A DNA stretch of 33,145 nucleotides from a virus. The stretch lies in IMG/VR virus record IMGVR_UViG_3300030107_005559, positions 1-33,145 of that record, one strand, 5' to 3'. Positions 11,600-17,396 of the stretch are shown here, piece by piece (positions within the stretch are counted from its first letter, which is position 1; each line of letters opens with the position of its first letter). The notes beneath the pieces were generated by a model. The model was given only the letters and a program-made list of their open reading frames with translations, did no database searches and was not told the DNA's origin. Position numbers and translations under genes: made by a program.

Positions 11600-12084
11600 A
11601 ACCCACACCAATTGAAAAAATATGTAATGTTCCTATGAGCCTTAGATATTCTCATGAGGATAATATAATTGCTTTAGTAGTGAAGCATTTGAATAAAGAG
11701 GCAGATAATCATAGAAATGAATCCCATTGTGATTGTTGTGAAACATTTGAGTTAGTTGATATGTGGACAAACCATTGGTCCGAATATGATTATGATGGAG
11801 GCGAGGATGACTTTTGCTCCCAAACTTGTTTTATGTTTCAGTGTCCTGTATGTAGTATTGAATTTGGTTCTACACCGCATGAAATTGAAGAAATTAAAGA
11901 GAACTATTACCTAAGTAAAATGGCCAATATGTCGAATTATCAGCGTTTAATAACACAAGTAGCAGTATTAGAAAATGAACTAAGAAAACAATTTGGAGAT
12001 AGTTACGTGAGAGATTTTTATGATTTAGGTTATAGAGAACAATCCTTCACTCAATTTGAGTTGATTAGGCGAGGATATAGGTGA
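11596..12084 (+). CDS. Zinc-finger protein (162 aa)
   Basis: ATG 11596 overlaps the preceding stop. The region of residues 44-90 holds clustered cysteines and histidines: HCDCCETFEL, then FCSQTC, then CPVCSIEFG. This suggests a treble-clef or double zinc-binding domain. The C-terminal third is a helix (LITQVAVLENELRKQFG) likely to form a coiled coil. The stop codon is followed directly by a repeat copy. A nucleic-acid-binding role is plausible. The gene itself has no repeat copy, unlike its right-hand neighbour. Confidence 0.68.
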   Translation: MKPTPIEKICNVPMSLRYSHEDNIIALVVKHLNKEADNHRNESHCDCCETFELVDMWTNHWSEYDYDGGEDDFCSQTCFMFQCPVCSIEFGSTPHEIEEIKENYYLSKMANMSNYQRLITQVAVLENELRKQFGDSYVRDFYDLGYREQSFTQFELIRRGYR

Positions 12085-12244
12085 TTTTGTAACCCATTTT
12101 GTAACCCCCTCTCTCTATGCTTTTGTAACCGACCACTCTTTGTTTTTGTAACCTAGTGTTTTTGTAACCTCTACGACGCACAATGTTTTTGTAACCGGAG
12201 GTTTTATTCGCTTGCGGCCACAAAAACAATTTTGTTTTTGTAAC
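12085..12244. repeat. Repeated intergenic cassette, copy 1
   Basis: Copies of the core abut the stop (12085) and recur at about 12096, 12119, 12140, 12158, 12184 and 12233. The order is stop, core, core, CCCTCTCTCTATG, 12-mers, a CTACGACGCACA segment, GCGGCCACAAAAAC and then a forward 12-mer. The gap at 12886-13083 has the same order and related spacer sequences (CTCTCTCTTTG, CCACGACGTACA, GTGGCCACAAAAAC), so the two gaps appear duplicated. Confidence 0.8.
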
Positions 12245-12270
12245 CGAAGTATAAATCGGAACATATATAA
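12220..12270 (+). promoter_or_regulatory. Palindromic operator plus TATA box
   Basis: ACAAAAACAA and TTGTTTTTGT (12220-12241) form a palindrome with a TT centre. ATATATAA (12263-12270) is centred 26.5 bp from ATG 12293. It matches the promoters at 10195 and 13013. Confidence 0.68.
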
Positions 12271-12292
12271 GCGGACACCCTATCCCATAAAC

Positions 12293-12733
12293 ATGAACGA
12301 AAGAGCATACAACACGAATGAAATTCTTGAATTGACCATTGAAAACGGTGGCGGTACTTGGCTAAGATTAGGCAGGGGGGGTTTTTGTAACCCCTTTCAA
12401 TATGACCGTTATGTCCTAGCCGGTTATGAGGGCGACGGCTTAGTTATTCCAAATTTCAAGAGTCAGCCTGTTGATTTTGTAACCCACCTTATTGAGTGGT
12501 TTGCATTACAAATAAACCGAGGCGGTCAAATATTCACAGAAAACGGTTTTTGTAACCCAGTTCATAATGCACACTTTGGAACTTGGGTTCGTGGTGATGA
12601 TTTAGTTCTTGATATTGTAGAACTAGAAGATGATTTTGTAACCGCGATGGAAGAAGCGAGAGAGCGCAATCAAGATGCAATCTTTGACCTAGTAGAGATG
12701 AAAGAGGTTTTTGTAACCGAGGTGATTGAATGA
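12293..12733 (+). CDS. Hypothetical protein (146 aa) with five in-frame repeat copies
   Basis: The start at ATG 12293 is fixed by TATA spacing; the longer frame upstream translates the repeat. Five copies of the core lie in the gene. Two are read in one frame as GFCNP (near residues 30 and 86), and three in another as DFVT or VFVT (near residues 61, 113 and 139). The protein nevertheless looks globular, with LTIENGGGTWLRLGRGG and a second similar GGQIFTENGFCNP segment. These suggest an internal duplication or a fold like the small poly-ADP-ribose or macro-type domains of phages, but that is speculation. The next gene overlaps by four bases. Confidence 0.68.
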   Translation: MNERAYNTNEILELTIENGGGTWLRLGRGGFCNPFQYDRYVLAGYEGDGLVIPNFKSQPVDFVTHLIEWFALQINRGGQIFTENGFCNPVHNAHFGTWVRGDDLVLDIVELEDDFVTAMEEARERNQDAIFDLVEMKEVFVTEVIE

Positions 12734-12885
12734 AACACTCAAGGTTAATGGCTACATTGTTACATGAGTTTTTTGTAACCCTTGAAGATGATAACCCTCT
12801 CAAAGATTATATCAGATTTCATGTTGAAGTATTTGGTATTGAATCGGCGGTTCTATTTTTACGAGAACAAGGATATGATGTTTGA
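12730..12885 (+). CDS. Small protein (51 aa) with an in-frame repeat
   Basis: The frame starts at ATG 12730, overlapping the preceding stop (ATGA), and encodes MKHSRLMATLLHEFFVTLED followed by a helical region. FFVT comes from a repeat copy. The stop TGA is followed with no gap by a full 12-mer at 12886. The overlap and stop-repeat arrangement match the neighbouring genes, which supports it as a real gene. No family is recognised. Confidence 0.62.
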   Translation: MKHSRLMATLLHEFFVTLEDDNPLKDYIRFHVEVFGIESAVLFLREQGYDV

Positions 12886-13036
12886 GTTTTTGTAACCGCT
12901 TTTGTAACCTCTCTCTCTTTGTTTTTGTAACCAAGAGATTTGTGTTTTTGTAACCTACCACGACGTACATGTTTTTGTAACCCATTTGTTTTTGTAACTT
13001 AACGTCGTGGCCACAAAAACAATTGTTTTTGTAACC
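12886..13036. repeat. Repeated intergenic cassette, copy 2
   Basis: Copies lie at 12886, about 12897, 12920, 12942, 12970 and 13025, with a variant at 12987. A perfect nine-base inverted repeat, CCACGACGT (12958-12966) and ACGTCGTGG (13002-13010), encloses two of them. The layout parallels the gap at 12085-12244. Confidence 0.83.
12958..13010. repeat. Inverted repeat around two 12-mers
   Basis: CCACGACGT and ACGTCGTGG are perfect complements 35 bases apart. They could bring the enclosed 12-mer copies into a loop in DNA or in RNA. The equivalent left arm in copy 1 (CTACGACGCACA) has no matching right arm. Confidence 0.6.
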
Positions 13037-13061
13037 TACTTACTAATCAAAACATATATAA
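13013..13061 (+). promoter_or_regulatory. Palindromic operator plus TATA box
   Basis: The 20-bp perfect palindrome ACAAAAACAATTGTTTTTGT (13013-13032) precedes ATATATAA (13054-13061), which is centred 26.5 bp from ATG 13084. Confidence 0.72.
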
Positions 13062-13083
13062 CCCTAGCCACCATCCGATAAAC

Positions 13084-13584
13084 ATGGATGCTATAACACA
13101 CCAAATGAATGACGAACTTGCATGGAGTCAAATTGAGGCCCAAAGGCAAAGAGTGAACGAAAAGAAAGTTTTTGTAACCGAACTTCACTTGAACCCTCCG
13201 GCTAAAGATGCTGGCGAAGAAGTTTTGGATGAATGGATGTTAAGGTGCGAAAGACAGACCTATATCCTTAGAGGTATGGAAAGGTCACTTAACCACGCTA
13301 TTGAAATCCAAAATATGAAAGAGAGTACCATCAACGTCGGTAATGCAATCAACTTCGCTGGATATAACGGACAAGGTATTGTTCAGACTATCCTTGAAAA
13401 TGCCCTTAGAATCGCTGAAAAAGGCCTAGACAGCCTATACAATGAGCATTTCAATAGAGGTGCATGGGTTGGAGAAGTTCGATATAATATTGAGCCTTCT
13501 GATGGTGCTTATGATGCTGAAACTGATTTACTTAATGCAATCAAGGAATTGAAGGAACAATTGCAGAAGATTTCAGAAGAGTGA
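13084..13584 (+). CDS. Hypothetical protein (166 aa)
   Basis: ATG 13084 is fixed by the TATA box. The protein is helical at both ends (residues 1-30 and 140-166, the latter LLNAIKELKEQLQKISEE, a likely coiled coil). The middle (TINVGNAINFAGYNGQGIVQ) is glycine- and asparagine-rich. VFVT at residues 29-32 is encoded by a full 12-mer. The stop codon is followed directly by a repeat copy. I recognise no family. Confidence 0.7.
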   Translation: MDAITHQMNDELAWSQIEAQRQRVNEKKVFVTELHLNPPAKDAGEEVLDEWMLRCERQTYILRGMERSLNHAIEIQNMKESTINVGNAINFAGYNGQGIVQTILENALRIAEKGLDSLYNEHFNRGAWVGEVRYNIEPSDGAYDAETDLLNAIKELKEQLQKISEE

Positions 13585-13852
13585 TTTTGTAACCCAAGGG
13601 GGTTCCCTTGTTTTTGTAACCTCTCTCTTCCCCCTTCTCTTTTTTTTCTCTCTTTGTTTTTGTAACCGAGCGGTCCCTTTGTTTTTGTAACCCTCTCTCT
13701 TTATCTCTCTCTCTTAATGTGTATGTGTTTTTGTAACCCATGTTTTTGTAACCCAAGTTACAAAAACAAAATTAATAACTCAACCTTGAAAAATTAATAA
13801 TGTGTTTTTGTAACCCAATTTCAAAAAATCAAAATTATTGTTTTTGTAACCC
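13585..13852. repeat. 12-mer cluster after the 13084 gene
   Basis: Core copies lie at 13585 and about 13609, 13655, 13680, 13726, 13741, 13803 and 13839, with a reverse variant at about 13757. Long pyrimidine tracts (CTCTCTCTTCCCCC-like, 13621-13655 and 13692-13713) lie between them. No gene is seen. This is the last dense cluster; to the right the repeat almost vanishes. Confidence 0.83.
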
Positions 13853-13903
13853 GTCAAAATCGATATACTCGCGTGTTACTTAGAGGGGAGAAAAATCAAG
13901 GGG

Positions 13904-14098
13904 TTGAATAATTGGGTTCGATGGGTCCGAGAAATGACCCCGAAACGTGAAAAAATGGCCGTTTTTGTAACCAAGTTGATATACCGGCATCCTTCCAGTG
14001 GGGGGCATGGCTACGCCATTGAACACACAGAAGAACGGGGCACAGGGGACCAGTGTATTGATTACGCTGCTCGCTTGGTTTATCGGAACTTTACCTAA
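13904..14098 (+). CDS. Small protein overlapping the next gene (up to 64 aa)
   Basis: The frame can start at TTG 13904, after a GAGGGGAG sequence, or at ATG 13934 (MTPKREKMAVFVT). A 12-mer encodes VFVT, as in other genes here. It overlaps the first 92 bases of the 14007 gene in another frame. The peptide has normal codons and a plausible globular end (GTGDQCIDYAARLVYRN). It may be an independent gene, or the two frames may be one protein joined by a frameshift near 14007-14098. Confidence 0.45.
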   Translation: MNNWVRWVREMTPKREKMAVFVTKLIYRHPSSGGHGYAIEHTEERGTGDQCIDYAARLVYRNFT

Positions 14099-15107
14099 AT
14101 CGGGTCAAGTACTGATATTGAACGCACTAGGTAAGGACACAAACAAGAAAACCGACACCTATGACGAGTTGATGAGGGTTCTATACCTTGAACTCAAGAA
14201 TAACACCAAATGGATTATGAAAAAGGACATTGGGAACACTGAAACATGGTTTCATCAATTCCCCAATGCCTTCAATTATCTTCCATTCGTTGAAGTCACT
14301 CGCCGTCATATGGTTCGTGTTTCCGGCTATGTTACAGGTCGGTCAAAGCAGGTCGAAACCGAGACACGCAGAGACAAAAACGGGGCAGAACTTCAAGACG
14401 GTTTGCGCCACTTTTGCGCTCAATGTGGATGGCTTCCATACATGGGTTTGAATGCCGATGGGGTCCGCTATTGTTGCGGTTCCGTTGCTGAATTAATGAC
14501 CCGTGATGTTGCCGTATCGGACCGATATGAGCCGGTTATTCGCATCCCTTGGTTAGTTGCTGGAACTTTGATTGATTGGAGTGTAAACCTAACAACATTA
14601 GGCGGTGACCCTGTGGGAGCAGTTATGCGAATTATGGACACTGTGAGGGTATGGAATCACAAAGATATGATGACTTCAACACCTAAAAGACACCCAAATC
14701 ACGGACCGGATAACGCACAACCTCACAAGGACAAAAACAAGCGCATCAAGGCCTTATTATGCCGAATTCCTGTATTGAATGATATGGGTCAAACTGTGCC
14801 TATGTGGGTCAATTTACCGGCTATCAAGGGCGATATATTCCACCCAGTAGCACGAAGTTATCACGGTTTGATTGATTCACAATTGAAGCGAATCGTTCAA
14901 TATAATGAGATGCTAATGAGCCGCAGTCATTTGATTTCGATACTATCCGAGCAGACAAAAAGCCTCAAGGTTTCAAAGTTGGTTGATATTCCTCAAGAAG
15001 TTCAAAACCACCTAAATCGTTACCCCAAGGCCCAAAAAATCGACTTGAATGCAGTTGCTAGAGTTGAAGAAAAGAGGAGAAGCAGAGTGGTTGAAACCAT
15101 ATCTTGA
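14007..15107 (+). CDS. Hypothetical protein (366 aa), largest of the left half
   Basis: I place the start at ATG 14007; an in-frame GTG at 13998 is possible. The protein contains a cysteine-rich centre (HFCAQCGWLPYMG, then GVRYCCGS, about residues 140-170) likely to bind zinc. A hydrophobic segment follows (WLVAGTLIDWSVNL), then a basic, histidine-rich region (TSTPKRHPNHGPDNAQPHKD) and a basic helical end. It lacks polymerase, helicase or Walker motifs. Its size, position at the end of the plus-strand block and zinc site would suit a replication or recombination role, but I cannot name a family. It contains no repeat copy and ends in a strong hairpin terminator. Confidence 0.7.
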   Translation: MATPLNTQKNGAQGTSVLITLLAWFIGTLPKSGQVLILNALGKDTNKKTDTYDELMRVLYLELKNNTKWIMKKDIGNTETWFHQFPNAFNYLPFVEVTRRHMVRVSGYVTGRSKQVETETRRDKNGAELQDGLRHFCAQCGWLPYMGLNADGVRYCCGSVAELMTRDVAVSDRYEPVIRIPWLVAGTLIDWSVNLTTLGGDPVGAVMRIMDTVRVWNHKDMMTSTPKRHPNHGPDNAQPHKDKNKRIKALLCRIPVLNDMGQTVPMWVNLPAIKGDIFHPVARSYHGLIDSQLKRIVQYNEMLMSRSHLISILSEQTKSLKVSKLVDIPQEVQNHLNRYPKAQKIDLNAVARVEEKRRSRVVETIS

Positions 15108-15180
15108 GGGCTTCGGCCCTCCCCTTTCGGGGGTCAGTCATGCGTTTCGGCGCATGATTGGCCCCCTTTTTTTTATTTTC
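15106..15180 (+). terminator. Three stacked TTCG-loop hairpins with T-run
   Basis: The stop codon of the 14007 gene leads straight into GAGGG-CTTCGG-CCCTC (15106-15121), then CCCC-TTTCG-GGGG (15121-15133). A long stem follows from GGGGGTCAGTCATGCG to CGCATGATTGGCCCCC (15129-15166) closed by a TTTCGG loop, all positions pairing if G-T pairs are allowed. TTTTTTTTATTTT comes next. The three hairpins share bases at their edges, so not all can form at once. Confidence 0.75.
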
Positions 15181-15458
15181 AAATCACAATTGAAAATATT
15201 GACCATGACCCACGCTCAAAATTGCCGTTTCCTGTGCGTATAGATACCCTAGAATGCACGCAAACCCCTTCAAGCACAATATATACTACTGACCCCCTAA
15301 AGTGCGTTAAAACGCGTTTTAAGGGCATTTTTAGGCATATGGCTCTCAGTGTAACGATTTTCTCTCTGTAATATATTCAACGCCAAAAATTAACATTTTT
15401 GCTCGTAGCCGTCTAGCCTAGCACCTCTCAAAAAATTTTACAAAAATTTTGAAACCAA
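15181..15458. other. Convergent intergenic region next to terminase
   Basis: About 280 bases separate the ends of two converging genes. The region is AT-rich, holds TATA-like ATATATAC (15279-15287) and the large palindrome at 15296-15335, and ends with AAAATTTT blocks near the terminase stop. I see no coding frame. It is a candidate for a replication or packaging site. Confidence 0.4.
15296..15335. repeat. Forty-base palindrome
   Basis: The core TTAAAACGCGTTTTAA (15307-15322) is a perfect 16-bp palindrome. It is extended by TGC/GCA and CCTAAA/TTTAGG on the two sides with single unmatched bases between. It lies between two converging genes, so it is not placed as an operator. A bidirectional terminator, origin element or packaging site are possible readings. 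Confidence 0.6.
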
Positions 15459-16967
15459 CTATTTATATCTGCGACGGATTACTCCACCTATGCCTAACTT
15501 TCCTTTGCGAGCAATACCTTTGCTCTTATTACCGCCAATCCATTCGCCGCCCGATAAACTGCCCATCGCAACCGCCACATCTCCCTGTGGAATCTGTAAC
15601 TGGTCAACGGCGTGTGCAAACGCCATAGCCGCGTCGTTGTGTTTGCCTAAGTCCACAATCAGTCCTTCGCGCCACGCATGAGTCTCCAATTCTTGAAACA
15701 GGATATTCACCTTACGTCGAGTAGCATCGTCGCCATATGGGAAGATTAACTTCTCGCGCTCAAACCAAACGCGCAACCTGTTCATCAAACCCTGCTTCAA
15801 CACGCGATTGCTGACTCGGCTCTTACGGTAGTCCACCAAAGCACCCTTTTGAGCCAACAAACTTTCATACAATTGTTGGAAGCCCACATCTTCTGCCGCC
15901 AGTGGCGCATTACCATAGCGTTTAATCATATCAATCAAAACATCAGCCTGTCTATCCGGTGGGAAATCGTTACGTCGCCACATATTTACAAAGTGGACAA
16001 AACCATCGCTATCCTGTCGGACCACAACTATTACCGAATAGTCCTGTCCTAAACCTTGTGCGGGGTCAAACCCAATAACATACCTAGAGTCGTGTATCTT
16101 CTCAACCTCAAGTATTCCCTCCATATTCAAGTTCTTACGCACAAGCATACGGGGATATACTGCTGCCTCATCATCAACAACCCTACACAAATATTCCTGT
16201 ATGAAAGATAACTCTCCCATAGCCTGTTTTTGTTCTAATAAGAAATCAATCGGCCTGTATTCCGGCCACAATTCTTGTACCGGATGGCTTTCGGGGTCTT
16301 GTTTCCATTCATCCCAATTTGTAATCGCAGACCAAGTACCGGATTTCCATGCGTCATTTTCTAACATCTCCGTATGGTACAAATCATTCATACTCATCGG
16401 CGTACCGACCACATAGATGCTAGTACCCGGACTTAGCATCGGTGTAACCTTCTTACGGAACCATTCACGGGTAACACCCGGATTTAAGTCGCCCATATCG
16501 TCTAGTACGTCATCAAAAGCGATAGCCGCCGGATGTTCACCACGAATAGCCGACCCTACACTCGTAGCACGAATCCATGCGCCGTTAGTAAAGCGAAGTT
16601 CTAATTTGTTACCCCTGCGTGGGTCAAGATACCTACTAAGTTCGGGATGCCTCTTCATATCTTCTCGGATTTCTTCAAGACGACGAACCGCCAAATCTTT
16701 ACTCGCAGAAAACAACCAAATGGTAAACGGCTTCTCGCGCCACCTTTCAAAAAGACACTGATGCAACAACTTCACACGGAGAGTAGTAGATTTACTATGG
16801 TCCCGTGGTGCGATGATACAAACTCGGTGAACCTGCGCTCCTTCTCTTTTGCCGTACATATCCATCCATTCTCCAATGTGGTCGCCCCATGTGTAACCCA
16901 ACCACTTATAGAAATATTCAATATCGCTCTTACTACGAGCCATAGCGAAAGCAGAATTATTAGCCAC
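15459..16967 (-). CDS. terL: Terminase large subunit (TerL)
   Basis: The 502-aa protein has the full set of large-terminase motifs. APRDHSKSTT (53-62) fits a deviant Walker A, AAIAFDD (147-153) Walker B, and VVGTPMS (186-192) the coupling motif. The nuclease domain carries the acidic residues Asp301 (VIGFDPAQGLGQDY), Asp360 (LAAEDVG) and Asp445 (KHNDAAMAF) of the RNase H-like fold. It is an ATP-driven motor and endonuclease that packages DNA through the portal. The start is GTG 16967 with GAGGTGA upstream. It is the last gene of the minus-strand packaging block. The C-terminal 50 residues are glycine-rich and basic. Confidence 0.95.
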   Translation of the reverse strand: MANNSAFAMARSKSDIEYFYKWLGYTWGDHIGEWMDMYGKREGAQVHRVCIIAPRDHSKSTTLRVKLLHQCLFERWREKPFTIWLFSASKDLAVRRLEEIREDMKRHPELSRYLDPRRGNKLELRFTNGAWIRATSVGSAIRGEHPAAIAFDDVLDDMGDLNPGVTREWFRKKVTPMLSPGTSIYVVGTPMSMNDLYHTEMLENDAWKSGTWSAITNWDEWKQDPESHPVQELWPEYRPIDFLLEQKQAMGELSFIQEYLCRVVDDEAAVYPRMLVRKNLNMEGILEVEKIHDSRYVIGFDPAQGLGQDYSVIVVVRQDSDGFVHFVNMWRRNDFPPDRQADVLIDMIKRYGNAPLAAEDVGFQQLYESLLAQKGALVDYRKSRVSNRVLKQGLMNRLRVWFEREKLIFPYGDDATRRKVNILFQELETHAWREGLIVDLGKHNDAAMAFAHAVDQLQIPQGDVAVAMGSLSGGEWIGGNKSKGIARKGKLGIGGVIRRRYK

Positions 16968-16973
16968 ACTAAA

Positions 16974-17114
16974 TCACCTCATGTAATATGTTTTTGTTTT
17001 AGGTTCAAGAGCCTTTTTCCCACAATAAGGACAAATACCTTTTTCTGCTTTAGAGCGCAAAATTCTCGGTATCTGCGCCCCACAAGCCCTACAATTAACT
17101 GCTACCCATCCCAT
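16974..17114 (-). CDS. Zinc-ribbon mini-protein (46 aa)
   Basis: The frame starts at ATG 17114, sharing a base with the stop of the next upstream gene, and ends seven bases before the terminase start. Cys8/Cys11 and Cys28/Cys31 (CRAC, CPYC) with a basic linker form a rubredoxin-like zinc ribbon. It is one of three such mini-proteins in a row. They could be packaging accessory factors or a small terminase substitute, which is inference from position. Confidence 0.72.
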   Translation of the reverse strand: MGWVAVNCRACGAQIPRILRSKAEKGICPYCGKKALEPKTKTYYMR

Positions 17115-17266
17115 TAGTATCTTCCTCCTAATTGAAATCTAACACAATCTTTAACACATTCAAAACAAACGCATCTGCCGTCAATCCACATTATTTCACG
17201 AAAATAAACACTACACAAAGCACACTGGAACTGTTCAAAATCCCTAGAGCCTCCCATTCTACTCAT
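17114..17266 (-). CDS. Zinc-finger mini-protein (50 aa)
   Basis: ATG 17266 lies inside the end of the upstream mini-gene and the stop overlaps the next start (TAATG). Cys15/Cys18 (CALC) and Cys34/Cys37 (CFEC), with extra Cys32 and Cys41, form a treble-clef-like site. Its last codons (LGGRY) supply AGGAGG for the following gene. Function unknown. Confidence 0.7.
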   Translation of the reverse strand: MSRMGGSRDFEQFQCALCSVYFREIMWIDGRCVCFECVKDCVRFQLGGRY

Positions 17267-17396
17267 CTCTAACCACCCTCATATAACCACAGTATATTCT
17301 TTTTCCATCTTTATAGACCATGCACTTAGTATCGCAAAGCACCTTTTCTTTACCACAATTATTACAACGACGTAATTTAGATGTTTTACTCTTCAT
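17259..17396 (-). CDS. Zinc-finger mini-protein (45 aa)
   Basis: ATG 17396 overlaps the last codons of the metallophosphoesterase gene. Cys11/Cys14 (CNNC), Cys21/Cys25 and Cys36 with a basic N-terminus (KSKTSKLRR) suggest zinc and nucleic-acid binding. It overlaps the next mini-gene by eight bases, showing tight translational coupling. Confidence 0.65.
   Translation of the reverse strand: MKSKTSKLRRCNNCGKEKVLCDTKCMVYKDGKRIYCGYMRVVRDE

Noticed and set aside
5152-13751. ATG-TTT-TTG-TAA micro-ORFs (MFL*) formed where AT precedes the repeat
   Set aside because: The number of copies preceded by AT is about what chance would give, and most have no promoter at the right distance.
8030-13852. CRISPR array
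   Set aside because: The repeat unit is only 12 bases, spacers vary from zero to hundreds of bases, copies occur inside genes and in both directions, and no cas genes are present.
16417-17117. Plus-strand frames of 114 and 156 codons opposite the terminase gene
   Set aside because: They are antisense shadows of the terminase and zinc mini-protein genes, which have clear motifs.
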